DNA from: CAWDVH01 sp963805705
GTDB taxonomy: Bacteria > Actinomycetota > Actinomycetes > Streptosporangiales > Streptosporangiaceae
Direction of reading: 5' to 3'
NCBI GenBank assembly: GCA_963805705.1
Contig: CAWDVH010000004.1
Location: 1,197,965 to 1,261,964 of the forward strand
Length of the DNA: 64,000 nt
Shown here: positions 51,464 to 60,355 of the stretch, piece after piece
Position numbering within the stretch: position 1 is the stretch's first letter
Layout: every line of letters starts with the position of its first letter
Position numbers and translations under genes: made by a program
The notes under the pieces: model-generated
What the model was told of the DNA's origin: nothing
What the model saw: the letters and a program-made list of their open reading frames with translations, nothing else
Database searches by the model: none

Positions 51464-52261
51464 TTACCCGGGGCCGGGCATGAGCTTCTCCGCCTGCTCA
51501 TCTGACAGGAAATCGAAGATCAGGCGGCTGACCAGCTCCGGCTTCTCCAGCGGGAGGCCGTGCGAGGTGCCCGGTACGATCGCGAGCTGACCGTCCGGCA
51601 GCGTCGTGCGCATCGCCTCGAGGTGCTCGACCGCGACGAGGTCGTCATCGCCGGCCATGACCAGTGTCGGCGCGGTGATCGCCGCGAGGTCACTGAGCTT
51701 GGCCTCGGTCACGAGCAGCGCGGGAGCGATCTTGTCGAAGACGACGGGGAAGTGGTCCGGGCCGTCCGGTGACAGCGCCGCGTATGCCTCGGCGAGGGCC
51801 GGCGGCAGGTGCTCGACCGAGAGGTGCTCCATCATCGCCCGTGCCCAGGGCCGGCCGCCGCTGATATTCACCGCGGTGCCGATGAGCACCAGCTTCCGGA
51901 CCAGGTCCGGGCGGCGTATGGCGGTGATCAGGCCGACGTTGGCGCCGTCGCTCCAGCCCACCACGTGCGCCGGCCCGATGCCCAGCGCCTCGATGAAGGC
52001 GATGGTGTCGTCGGCCATGATCTCGTACGTGATCGGTCCGCTGACATCCGGCATCCGTCCGTGCCCGCGGCGCTCCGGACTGTAGACGCGGTACCGGCCG
52101 GCGATCAGCGGGGTGAATGCTCCGCCGAACATGTCGACGGTGGCGAACCCGCCATGCAGCATGACCAGCGGATCACCGGTGCCCTGGGCCTCGTAGTAGG
52201 TGCGCAGGCCGCCAGCGGCGGCATAGTCCTTCACGATCGCGGTCTCGGTCTGGGTGGTCAT
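51464..52261 (-). CDS. Alpha/beta hydrolase
   Basis: 265 residues. HGGFATVDMFG, Ser nucleophile in VVGWSDGANVGL, Asp in MAGDDDLVAVEH and His in PGTSHGLPLEKP. Serine-type esterase/lactonase. 148 bp divergent from the first HD-GYP/LuxR gene, so they share a promoter region. Substrate unknown. Confidence 0.88.
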   Translation of the reverse strand: MTTQTETAIVKDYAAAGGLRTYYEAQGTGDPLVMLHGGFATVDMFGGAFTPLIAGRYRVYSPERRGHGRMPDVSGPITYEIMADDTIAFIEALGIGPAHVVGWSDGANVGLITAIRRPDLVRKLVLIGTAVNISGGRPWARAMMEHLSVEHLPPALAEAYAALSPDGPDHFPVVFDKIAPALLVTEAKLSDLAAITAPTLVMAGDDDLVAVEHLEAMRTTLPDGQLAIVPGTSHGLPLEKPELVSRLIFDFLSDEQAEKLMPGPG

Positions 52262-52397
52262 GATTGCCTCTCCTCGGCGCCAGGTCGGTGATTACGGAGG
52301 TTGAACTGCCGGTAACGTCACCGTACGAATCGGCGCCCGGTCGCGCATGAGGCGTTTTACCCATCTGTGATCTGGGGTGATGGGGCAGCCGCGGCCG

Positions 52398-52403
52398 TAG
52401 ACT
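52398..52403 (+). promoter_or_regulatory. -10 element of a leaderless promoter
   Basis: TAGACT, six bases upstream of ATG 52410. The paralogue at 57809 has the same hexamer at the same distance. This spacing fits a transcript that begins at the start codon. A -35 box is not evident. Confidence 0.55.
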
Positions 52404-52409
52404 CGGTGC

Positions 52410-54008
52410 ATGACCGGTCTGGGGGCGCGTACAGGCGCGGTCGCGCAGACCGGCGGCGTCCGGGTCGCCGAGCTGGTCGCGACGCTGTCCTACGCCGCCG
52501 ATCTCGGCCTGGGCCAGCCGCTCGCGCACTGCATGCGGCAGACCGCGATCGCGCTGCGGCTCGCCGACCTGGCGGGGGCGTCTGAGCACGAGCGGGAGGC
52601 GACCTACTACCTCGGCCTGATGATGAACGCGTACTGTCATGCCGATGCGTCCGAGCAGGCCCGCTGGTTCGGCGACGACGTCGCTTTCAAGGCGGCCGTC
52701 TATGACATGCTCGGCATGAACACGGCCCAGGTGGTGGCCGTCATCGTGCGCCGTGTGGTCTCGCACGGCGGCGGGCTGGACCGGGCCCGCCGCCTGGCCG
52801 AGTTTCCCCGCTCGGGCTGGAAGGAGGTCATGGACTTCCTGTCCACCCACGCGCGCCTCGTGTCCCAGTTCGCCGCGGAGATCGGGCTCGACGAGGTGGC
52901 CGTGGAGTCGTTTCGTCAGGCGTTCGAGCGATGGGACGGCAAGGGCGTGCCGAACGGCCTCCGTGGTGCCGGCATCACGCTGCCGGCCCGGCTGGTGCAG
53001 CTGGCCGGCCCGGCCGAAGTGTACGCCCGTCACCATGGCGTCGATGCCGCCCGCGATGCGGTGCGTCGGCACCGGGGCGCCGACTTCGATCCGGCCGTCG
53101 TGGACCTGTTCTGCCAGAACGCGTCCCGGGTGCTCGACGGGCTCGACGAGGCGTCCGAGTGGGACGCGATCCTCGACGCCGAGCCCTCGCTGGGCCGGCG
53201 GGTGGCCGGCGCTGAGCTGGACACGATACTCCAGGCCATGGCTGATCTGGCGGACCTGAAATCGCCGCATTTCGCTGGCCACTCGCGTGGCGTGGCCAAC
53301 CTGGCTGGCGCCGCCGCCCGAGCCTGGCGGCTCCCGGACGCGGAGATCGCGACGTTGTACCGCGCCGGGCTTGTTCACGACCTCGGCCGCCTGGGCGTGT
53401 CCAACGCGATCTGGGACAAGCGCGGCCCGCTCACCGGGCCGCAGGCCGAGCACGTGCGCATGCATCCGTACCTCACCGAGCGGATGCTCACCGGGGTTAC
53501 CGCACTAGCCGCGAGCCGGGAGATCGCCGGCCGCCACCACGAGCACCTCGACGGCTCCGGCTATCCCCGCGGTCTCACCGGCGCCCAGCTCCGGCCGGCG
53601 GACAGGCTGCTGGCAGCGGCCGATACGTACCACGCGATGACCGAACCGCGCCCCCACCGCGAGCCGCTCACGCCAGACCAGGCCGCCGCTGAGATCACCG
53701 CGGAGGTCAAGGCGGGCCGGCTCGACGGCGCCGCGGTCGCCGCCGTGCTCACGGCGGCCGACCATCCCGGACCGGGCCGGCGCACCTGGCCCGACAACCT
53801 GACCGCGCGTGAGGCGGAAGTCCTCGGGCTCCTCGCCCGCGGCTACTCCAACCGGCAGGTCGCCACCCGGCTCACCATCACGCCCAAGACCGTGGCCAAC
53901 CACGTCGAGCACCTCTATACGAAGATCGGCGTGTCCAGCCGCGCCGCCGCGACCCTCTACGCGATGCAGCACGGCCTGGTCGGCGCGTTCGAGCCGCCCG
54001 CGGACTAG
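52410..54008 (+). CDS. HD-GYP domain protein with LuxR helix-turn-helix
   Basis: 532 residues. A degenerate N-terminal HD-like repeat (HCMRQTAIALRLADLAG, YCHADASEQARWFGDD) is followed by an HD-GYP-type domain: HSRGVANL (about 289), HDLGRLGVSNAIWDK (about 323) and HHEHLDGSGYPRGL (about 375-385). C-terminal LuxR-type HTH (464-525) LTAREAEVLGLLARGYSN and TPKTVANHVEHLYTKIGVSS. HD-GYP proteins hydrolyse c-di-GMP, so this may be a c-di-GMP-linked transcription factor. Paralogue at 56235-57809. Confidence 0.87.
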   Translation: MTGLGARTGAVAQTGGVRVAELVATLSYAADLGLGQPLAHCMRQTAIALRLADLAGASEHEREATYYLGLMMNAYCHADASEQARWFGDDVAFKAAVYDMLGMNTAQVVAVIVRRVVSHGGGLDRARRLAEFPRSGWKEVMDFLSTHARLVSQFAAEIGLDEVAVESFRQAFERWDGKGVPNGLRGAGITLPARLVQLAGPAEVYARHHGVDAARDAVRRHRGADFDPAVVDLFCQNASRVLDGLDEASEWDAILDAEPSLGRRVAGAELDTILQAMADLADLKSPHFAGHSRGVANLAGAAARAWRLPDAEIATLYRAGLVHDLGRLGVSNAIWDKRGPLTGPQAEHVRMHPYLTERMLTGVTALAASREIAGRHHEHLDGSGYPRGLTGAQLRPADRLLAAADTYHAMTEPRPHREPLTPDQAAAEITAEVKAGRLDGAAVAAVLTAADHPGPGRRTWPDNLTAREAEVLGLLARGYSNRQVATRLTITPKTVANHVEHLYTKIGVSSRAAATLYAMQHGLVGAFEPPAD

Positions 54009-54327
54009 TGCACCGAGCCGCAATCTTCAGGTTCGGCACAGCCCCTAGGGTAAAGCCCGGCGCAGTCGACAGCTCCGCCACTGGGTACCCGGAGACGCCC
54101 TGGACGAGCAGAACGCGTGACCGCGACAGGTTGCGCCCTCGCGCAACGTGATCCCAACCCGGCTGCCAGTGAGAAAGCGATCCATCGCCGGCTTGAGCTG
54201 TCGTTTGCCCAGCACAGAACGCCATGATATGGGTGTCTCCCGAAGGACAGCGCAGGAGACAGACGCACGCCATTAGGCGGCTACGCGCGTCAAGAGGAGC
54301 TGCCCAGAGCTGTGACGGTGCTCGTCC
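54009..54327. other. Gene-free spacer
   Basis: About 320 bp between two convergent genes. Short open frames on both strands have no motif. Nothing recognised. Confidence 0.5.
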
Positions 54328-55029
54328 TTACGGCCGTGTCGCTTGCTCCGGCAGGTACCTCGCGGTGGCGAAGACCCCCCGGACCTGGGTACCGTCTGCA
54401 CGCCGCCAGGTGGCGGACAGGCATGGCTGCCCGGCATCGCCGGGTGCGGTGGCGCCGTCGCCAGGGTTGAGGATCCTGTTGATCCGCACCAAGAGCAGGC
54501 CGTTTCGCGTGCTGTCCGGGTCGGCGGCCCCGATCCGAATATCGGTGTCGGCCGGCCCACTGGCCGCGACCACCGATCCGGCCACCGCCAAGGGGCCGTT
54601 CGCCACCGGCCGGCCGATCACGGTAGGATCCGGCGTGTCGCTGACACTCTGGGCCTGCGGCTCAGCCTCGCCCTGGATGAGCGCGACCAGCTGAGCTACC
54701 AGAACCGGATCGCAGGTTCCGTCGTAGATCCGCCGCCGTCCGAGCACCCCGTGTTCGGCTGTTCCGATCAGCCCGCCCTCGGCTGCCGCAATCGCGTCCG
54801 CGCGGTAGGTTAGCGGCACCTGGTAGGTGATGGCTCCGGGCCCGGATCCATCGGTCACCACCATGAACTCGATGCCGACCTCACCGGCCGGATCATCAAG
54901 CCGGAAGCCGCCGACCTTGGTCAGATCGGGCCCACGCCCGCTGGTGAGGTACCAGGGCTGGGTGGGCAGCCAGACCCGCAGCAAGTCCAACTTGCCCGGG
55001 CTCATCGTGGTGTTGTGAATGATGGCCAT
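54328..55029 (-). CDS. Maltokinase N-terminal cap-like domain protein
   Basis: 233 residues. Conserved MAIIHNTTMSPGKLDLLRVW, FRLDDPAGEVGIEFMVVTD, VPLTYRADAIA, IGTAEHGVLGRRRIYDGTCD. This is the N-cap of Mak/Pep2-type maltokinases without the kinase domain. Stand-alone caps are common in actinobacteria with unknown function. On the tRNA-Val island. Confidence 0.82.
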   Translation of the reverse strand: MAIIHNTTMSPGKLDLLRVWLPTQPWYLTSGRGPDLTKVGGFRLDDPAGEVGIEFMVVTDGSGPGAITYQVPLTYRADAIAAAEGGLIGTAEHGVLGRRRIYDGTCDPVLVAQLVALIQGEAEPQAQSVSDTPDPTVIGRPVANGPLAVAGSVVAASGPADTDIRIGAADPDSTRNGLLLVRINRILNPGDGATAPGDAGQPCLSATWRRADGTQVRGVFATARYLPEQATRP

Positions 55030-55214
55030 GCCACGTCCGCCCTTCCCTCACCGCCCGCTGATGCGAGGCTACCCAGATCGCCCCGATACGTGCCCTATAT
55101 GGCAGTAGAGTCGCCAGCCGACCGGTCCGCCCCGGGCATGGGCCGGTAGCTCGGAGGGGCTGGGCGCTAGCGCTCGCCGCCGGGGAATCACGAGCGCGAT
55201 CCAGATGGGCAGGC

Positions 55215-55352
55215 GTGAGCGGTGACCGTTTGGCGGAGGCGCTGGCGGGCGCTGAGCTGAACAAGTGGCGAGGCCTGGTCACCGTGGTCCGCGATGGCCT
55301 GACCCCGGCAGAGCTGACTGGGTCGTCAGCTGCTGACCCCGGCAGAAGATGA
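55215..55352 (+). other. Short open frame, possible gene fragment
   Basis: 45 codons from GTG 55215, coding-like composition (AELNKWRGLVTVVRDGLTPAEL) but no known motif and no ribosome-binding site. It sits in a 400-bp spacer (55030-55431) that otherwise holds nothing I recognise. Confidence 0.25.
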
Positions 55353-55431
55353 GGTAATCGCCTCATGAACCGGTACCGGCTGTTTGGTTACGTTGCCACT
55401 AGTGATCTCACTGCGATGAAAAGAGGCAGCC

Positions 55432-56100
55432 ATGACCTTGCGGAGCAGGTTCTTCGCCCTGACGTACGACCGTCAGATGACCAAGGTAGAGAAGGCAGGT
55501 CTGCGTGCCTACCGGGAAGGGCTGCTGGCCGGCGCGACCGGGCAGGTGCTTGAGATCGGCGCCGGGACGGGGTCGAACCTGCGCTTCTACGGCGCGGCGG
55601 TCGAGTCGCTGACCCTGACCGAGCCTGAGACCCCCATGCTGCGCCGCCTAGAGCGCAAGGTCGGCGAGCAGGCGCCGGGAGCCACGGTGCTGCGCGCACC
55701 AGCGGAGGACCTGCCCTTCGAGGACGCCAGCTTCGATGTGGCGGTCTCGACGCTGGTGCTGTGCGGGGTGGACGACCAGCCGCGGGCGCTGCGGGAGCTG
55801 CGCCGGGTGCTGCGGCCCGGCGGCCAGCTCCTGTTCATCGAGCACGTGCGCTCCGGTGATACGCACCTGGCGCGCTCGCAGGACCGGATGAACGGGATCA
55901 ACCGGTTCGTGGTCGGCTGCGACTGTAACCGGCCGACGCTCGACTCCATCCGGGAAGCTGGTTTTACCGTCACGCGTGCCGAGCACACGACGCTGCCGAA
56001 GGTCCCCAAGTTCGTCAGCCCGGCGGTTGTGGGCAGCGCTACGGTTCCTGCAGCGGTGCCGTCCCTGGACGCCCATCCCGGCCGGGGAAGCCTGGCATGA
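55432..56100 (+). CDS. Class I SAM-dependent methyltransferase
   Basis: 222 residues. VLEIGAGTGSNLRFY (motif I), LPFEDASFDVAVSTLVLC and RVLRPGGQLLFIEHVRSGD are UbiE/METTL7-like. The N-terminal FFALTYDRQMTKVEKAG fits the methyltransferase-11 subgroup. Ends before a gene-free gap. Substrate unknown. Confidence 0.88.
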   Translation: MTLRSRFFALTYDRQMTKVEKAGLRAYREGLLAGATGQVLEIGAGTGSNLRFYGAAVESLTLTEPETPMLRRLERKVGEQAPGATVLRAPAEDLPFEDASFDVAVSTLVLCGVDDQPRALRELRRVLRPGGQLLFIEHVRSGDTHLARSQDRMNGINRFVVGCDCNRPTLDSIREAGFTVTRAEHTTLPKVPKFVSPAVVGSATVPAAVPSLDAHPGRGSLA

Positions 56101-56234
56101 CCGTCGCGGCCGCGATGCGCCGTCGTTTCCACGCCAGGAACAACGGGTACCAGCCCGATGGCCCGATTCAGCGCTTGGGGCGCTGATGCCCTGGTTGCCC
56201 GGGCGGCTCGCTGCCAGGCCTTAAGGCTTCGTCA

Positions 56235-57809
56235 TCAACTAGCGGGCTCGAAGGCGCCCATCAGACCGTGCCGGGTGGCGTACAGCGTCGCGGCGGCGCG
56301 GCTTGACACGCCGATCTTGGCGTAGATGTGCTCCACGTGATTCATCACCGTCTTCGGCGTGACCACCAGCGCCTGAGCGATTTCCCGGTTCGAGTGTCCG
56401 CGGGCCAGCAGCGTGAGCACCTCGACCTCGCGTGCGGTGAGCCCGCCGGGCCAGGCCCGCCGGGCCGGCACGCGGTGGCCCGCTGCGGCCAGCACGGCTT
56501 CGGCTGCTTGGCTGTCCAGCCGCCCGGCGGCGACCTCGGCCCGCAGCTCGCGTGAGGCCTGGCCGGGGTCGAGCGGCGCCCGGTGCGGCCGCGGCTCGGT
56601 CATCGCGTGATAGACGTCCGCCGCGGCCAGCATCCGGTCCGGCGGTGTCAGCGACGCGGCGGTCAGCCCTTTGGGGTAACCCGAGCCGTCCAGGCGCTCG
56701 TGGTGCCGGGCGGCGATCTCGCGGCTGCGACTTAGCGCGCTCACCCTGGCTAGCATCCGGTCGGTCAGGTAGGGGTGCAGCCGGACACGCTCGGACTCGG
56801 CCTCGGTGATCGGCCCGGGCTTGTCCCAGATCGCGTTGGACACCCCGAGCCGGCCCAGGTCATGGATCAGCCCCGCGCGGCGCAGGACCGCCACGTCATC
56901 CTCGGGATAACCGGCCACGCGCGCCGCCGCGCTGGCCAGGTTGGCGACCCCGCGCGAGTGGCCGGCCAGGTAGGGGCTCTTCAGGTCGACCAGGTCGGCC
57001 ATCGCCTCCAGGACCTGGTCCAGGTCGGCGCCACTGACCCGGCGCGAGAGCTGGGGCTCGGTGCCCAGGACCGCGTCCCAGTCCGACGCCCGGTCCAGGC
57101 CGTCCAATAGTTCGGGTGCATGCGTGCAGAACAGGTCTACGACCGCCGGGTCGAACTGGGTCCCGCGGTGCCTGCGCGCCACCGCCACCGCCGCCTCGAC
57201 CCCGCGTCGCCGGGCGACGACTTCGACCGGGCCGGCCAGCTGCACCAGCCGCGCAGGCAGGCAGATCTCCTCTCCCCGCAGGTGATCGGGATAGCCCTTG
57301 CCGTCCCACTGCTCATATCCCTGCCTGAGCGCGACGCAGACCGCCTCGTCCAGGCCGATCTGCTCAGCGAACTGGGAGCCCAGCGTGCAGTGCGTCGTCG
57401 CGAAGGAGAGCACCTGCTTCATCCCGTTCACCGGGAACGCCGCCAGCCGCCGGGCACGGGCCACGCCGCTGCCGTGCGAGCCGACCCGCCGCAACATGAA
57501 CGCGACCATCCGCGCCGTGCTCATGTCGAGCAGATCGAACGTGTCGCTTTTCATGCTGATGTCGTCGCCGAACCACCGCGCCTGCTCGGCCGCATCGGCA
57601 TGGCAGTAGGCATTCATCATCAGCCCGAGGTAATAGGTAGCCTCCAGCTCCCGGCCGCTGGCCCCGGCGAGGCCGGCCAGCCGTAGCGCGACCACTGTCT
57701 GGCGCATGCAATGGGCCATCGGCTGCCCCAGGCCCAGATCCGAGGCATAGGACAGGGTCGCCATCAGCTCCGCGATCCTGACACTGCCTGTCCCCGCCCG
57801 GGCCACCAC
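56235..57809 (-). CDS. HD-GYP domain protein with LuxR helix-turn-helix (second copy)
   Basis: 524 residues, same architecture as the protein at 52410: N-terminal HD-like repeat, HD-GYP motifs HSRGVANLASAA, HDLGRLGVSNAIWDK, RHHERLDGSGYPKGL, and C-terminal LuxR HTH. Both reading frames begin with a short N-terminus and RIAELMATLSYASDLGLGQP or similar. Faces the first copy (convergent) with two other genes between. GTG start 57809. Confidence 0.87.
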   Translation of the reverse strand: MVARAGTGSVRIAELMATLSYASDLGLGQPMAHCMRQTVVALRLAGLAGASGRELEATYYLGLMMNAYCHADAAEQARWFGDDISMKSDTFDLLDMSTARMVAFMLRRVGSHGSGVARARRLAAFPVNGMKQVLSFATTHCTLGSQFAEQIGLDEAVCVALRQGYEQWDGKGYPDHLRGEEICLPARLVQLAGPVEVVARRRGVEAAVAVARRHRGTQFDPAVVDLFCTHAPELLDGLDRASDWDAVLGTEPQLSRRVSGADLDQVLEAMADLVDLKSPYLAGHSRGVANLASAAARVAGYPEDDVAVLRRAGLIHDLGRLGVSNAIWDKPGPITEAESERVRLHPYLTDRMLARVSALSRSREIAARHHERLDGSGYPKGLTAASLTPPDRMLAAADVYHAMTEPRPHRAPLDPGQASRELRAEVAAGRLDSQAAEAVLAAAGHRVPARRAWPGGLTAREVEVLTLLARGHSNREIAQALVVTPKTVMNHVEHIYAKIGVSSRAAATLYATRHGLMGAFEPAS

Positions 57810-57815
57810 AACCAG

Positions 57816-57821
57816 AGTCTA
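57816..57821 (-). promoter_or_regulatory. -10 element of a leaderless promoter
   Basis: TAGACT on the minus strand, six bases before GTG 57809; identical in sequence and position to the element before the paralogue at 52410. Preceded in both by CCG. Confidence 0.55.
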
Positions 57822-57948
57822 CGGGGGGCGAACCGGAACTGACGATCATGGCGCGGGCGCCGCTGGCGGTCAGGGGGTGCGCGAGGTTACCCCCGCTGAA
57901 CCGGGGCCAGCATCTCATCACGGCAGCGGCGGCGCAGGCTGGGCGTGG

Positions 57949-58638
57949 TTACCGCTCAGGGGCTGTATCCCAGATTCGCCGGGCCAGAAGCATCATGACG
58001 ATCACAAACGGCAGCGAAAGCGGAACCGAGACAATCCCTGGTGGCGCCAGGGCCCCGGCGAGCAGGGCCACAACGAACAGCACCGGCAGCCATCGCGGAA
58101 GGTCATGGCTGCGCCAGAGGGCGATTCCGGTGAGGATGACAGCCACGGGAAGACCGGCGAAATACCCGATAAAGAAAACCCAGGCCGCGGTGGCAGTGTT
58201 GGCCGAGACCAGGATCGGGGCGGCAGCCGATGACACATGGACTGTCGCCGCAGCGGCCAGGTCGAACCCGATAAGAACATTCGCGACGGCTCCGCAGAAA
58301 GCACCGAACCATCCGATCACGCCAGCCACCGTCGCAAGCACCCTATCGCGATCCGAAGCCAGCACAGCGATGGCGAAGAACGAGACACCCAAAGTTCCGA
58401 GCCCGAAGATAACAAGAACGTTCGAGAAATAGACCTGACCCGGATGCGCGGCCGCGATCTGCAGTTCACGCAAGGCCCCGGCCAGCGACGTCACCGGCCT
58501 ATCAAGATCTTTCGGCGTCAATGCCCCTCCGAACAGCAAGAGCACGGCAGCAACCGGCAGAGACAGCGCCAGGATTCTGCGGCGCGTCCTCGCCGTCGCG
58601 AGCCCAGTTGAGGGTCGGCTTAGACTTGTATCAGTCAT
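57949..58638 (-). CDS. Membrane protein
   Basis: 229 residues from ATG 58638, eight bases after AGGAGG. Six predicted helices; the loop DLDRPVTSLAGALRELQIAA after helix 1 and PGQVYFSNVLVIF are the only distinctive pieces. Similar in layout to DUF4386/unknown integral proteins. Last gene of the island before the right repeat. Confidence 0.7.
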   Translation of the reverse strand: MTDTSLSRPSTGLATARTRRRILALSLPVAAVLLLFGGALTPKDLDRPVTSLAGALRELQIAAAHPGQVYFSNVLVIFGLGTLGVSFFAIAVLASDRDRVLATVAGVIGWFGAFCGAVANVLIGFDLAAAATVHVSSAAAPILVSANTATAAWVFFIGYFAGLPVAVILTGIALWRSHDLPRWLPVLFVVALLAGALAPPGIVSVPLSLPFVIVMMLLARRIWDTAPER

Positions 58639-59052
58639 GATCAGTGGCCTCCTATGCGCCAAAACAGATTGCCTCGATCTGCTTCCCGCTTGGGCCGCGG
58701 CAGTCACGGCGACTCATACCGCACACCCACTCACTTGGACCCTAGGGTCGCGAAACAGCGCCAATCATGAGGGATTCACCCCATCTTTGGAAACTGAGTC
58801 CTGACCCTCCCGATCACAACCAGCGGCGGCTCGTGCGGCAACGGCGCTGGCAGCCGATGTCGTAGGTATCGTTGACGACGGTTTCGATGCGCAGGGCCCA
58901 ACCATGCCGACCGCCCCGACGACGCCGCAGCCGGGCTCAGCAGCTTCCCGAAGCGGCAGTCGCCGGCACGCTGACTTGAACACGGGCCTGTACCGGACGG
59001 TGCTGCGCGAAACGGGGGAGCCAAACGGGGAGCCAACAACCACCAGCGCCAG
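58639..59052. other. Spacer before the right repeat
   Basis: No gene. A minus-strand fragment (58814-58900) reads WALRIETVVNDTYDIGCQRR, which looks coding but is too short to assign. The copy GGGAGCCAAACGGGGAGCCA lies at 59016-59035. Confidence 0.4.
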
Positions 59053-59118
59053 GCCACATCAGGCCACGTCCAGCCACAGTCATCGCTGGTGGATGCCACA
59101 TCGGGCCACGTCCAGCCA
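59053..59118 (+). repeat. Two 24-bp direct repeats next to the right attachment site
   Basis: 59053-59076 and 59095-59118 share GCCACATC, one variable base, then GGCCACGTCCAGCCA. 42-bp period. Placed like arm-type integrase-binding sites beside an attachment core. Confidence 0.6.
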
Positions 59119-59137
59119 TGTGCAGCGACGGTATTTC

Positions 59138-59190
59138 CTCGTCTTACAAGCGAGGGGTCGCTGGTTCGAACCCAGCTGCGCCCACTGTTT
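59138..59190 (+). repeat. Right attachment-site repeat (diverged 3' half of tRNA-Val)
   Basis: 50 of 53 positions match 49738-49790. The T-stem pair A-T is T-A here, so pairing is kept, which suggests it came from another tRNA-Val gene. No D-arm or acceptor 5' strand, so it is not a functional tRNA. Confidence 0.75.
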
Positions 59191-59214
59191 ATGCAGGTCA
59201 GGGGCTTGCACTGG

Positions 59215-59238
59215 TTGACCGAACGTTAGTTCGGTCAA
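59215..59238. promoter_or_regulatory. TetR-like operator palindrome without a gene
   Basis: Perfect arms TTGACCGAAC and GTTCGGTCAA around GTTA. TetR-family operators upstream of their own genes often look like this. No regulator gene follows in either direction within 450 bp. Confidence 0.55.
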
Positions 59239-59262
59239 CTAAGGGAGCCAAACGGGGGGCCA

Positions 59263-59704
59263 GTTGATCGTGATCTTGTCCAGTGCGGGCGTCAGGTAAC
59301 AGCCTTGCGGTGGGGCCTTGTGACAGCTCGGCAACCAGAAAGCCGGCTCGAGTCGTCAGAGGCGCTGCTCGAGCGGCAGCAGGCCGAGCTGATCGTTTTC
59401 TCGTGGCAGTCCGCGCAGCCTGTCGAAGGGACGGTCGCGGAGTTGTCTGGCTAGCGGTCCACATGGCGCTCGTCGAGAACCGGTCTACGCGGCCGATCCG
59501 CGCCATTGTGCCGGATCCAGCCGAACCCGGCGCCGGGCTCGCGCACTCCACTCCGGCGACCGACGACGTGAAAATCTCCGTCCCCGCTCCCGCACCGGAC
59601 TGCAACGCCCTTCTCCTGATACACGATTCGACTGGTGCGCTGAGCTGGCACCTGCCGGACGGCATAACCCCGTCATCATCGAAGGTTGTGCCACCCCCAC
59701 CCGG
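59263..59704. other. Gene-poor segment with two short open frames
   Basis: A 44-codon frame (59320-59454, VTARQPESRLESSEALLERQ) and an 89-codon frame (59463-59732, with DCNALLLIHDSTGALSWHLP) look coding in parts but have no partner or signal. They may be remains of a deleted gene. Confidence 0.3.
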
Positions 59705-60355
59705 TCATGGCGACGTGTCGGAGTTGAGGTAGGACAGGACGGCGAGGACGCGGCGATGTGCAGTGTCCGAGTCGTCGATGTCGAGCTTGGTGAGGAGATG
59801 GCTGACGTGCGCTTCGACGGTCCTGGGACTCAGCGAGAGCCGGTCGGCGATGCCTGCGTTAGTGAGTCCCTCGGCCATGAGACCGAGCACGTCGCGCTCG
59901 CGGTCGGACAGCAGGTCGAACTTCCCGGCGCCGCGGCGTGAGCCGACCATGGCCGCCACCACCTTGGGGTCGAGGGCCGACCCACCGCCCGCCACCCGCT
60001 CGGCCGCCTGGACAAACTCGTCGACCTCGAAGACGCGGTCCTTCAGGAGGTAGCCGAAGGCCGGCCAGGCAACCAGGTCCGCGGCATTCGCGGTCTCGAT
60101 GTGCTGGGAGAGAAGGAGGACGCCGAGGTCGGGTCGGTCCACCTTGAGCAGGCGGGCGGCGGTCGCCCCTTCGTCGGTGTACGACGGTGGCATCCGGATG
60201 TCGAGCACGACGAGGTCCGGCGATGTCGTCGCGACCAGTTCCATCAGGCCGTCTGTTGAGCCGAGGGTGGCGGCCACGGCGTGGCCCTTGTCCGTGAACA
60301 GCCGTGCCAAACCGTCGCGCAGCAGCGCCTGGTCCTCGGCGATGATCACGCGCAC
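59705..60355 (-). CDS. Two-component response regulator, NarL/LuxR type
   Basis: 216 residues. Receiver with D7/D8-type acidic pair EDQ, phospho-acceptor Asp52 in LVVLDIRMPP, Lys in YLLKDRVFE, and a LuxR HTH LSDRERDVLGLMAEGLTNAG. Overlaps the end of the histidine-kinase gene by 10 bp, so they form a pair. Confidence 0.92.
   Translation of the reverse strand: MRVIIAEDQALLRDGLARLFTDKGHAVAATLGSTDGLMELVATTSPDLVVLDIRMPPSYTDEGATAARLLKVDRPDLGVLLLSQHIETANAADLVAWPAFGYLLKDRVFEVDEFVQAAERVAGGGSALDPKVVAAMVGSRRGAGKFDLLSDRERDVLGLMAEGLTNAGIADRLSLSPRTVEAHVSHLLTKLDIDDSDTAHRRVLAVLSYLNSDTSP

Larger units (their letters stand above)
59016..59262. repeat. 20-bp direct repeats flanking the right repeat
   Basis: GGGAGCCAAACGGGGAGCCA (59016-59035) and the same with one change (59243-59262) lie either side of the right attachment-site repeat, 227 bp apart. 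A similar GGGGAGCCAA occurs just after the tRNA. Confidence 0.55.

Noticed and set aside
58814..58900. Fragment WALRIETVVNDTYDIGCQRR as a transposase remnant
   Set aside because: Too short and I cannot name a matching family; kept only as a note.
59138..59190. Second tRNA-Val gene
   Set aside because: Only the 3' half is present; no D-arm or 5' acceptor strand.
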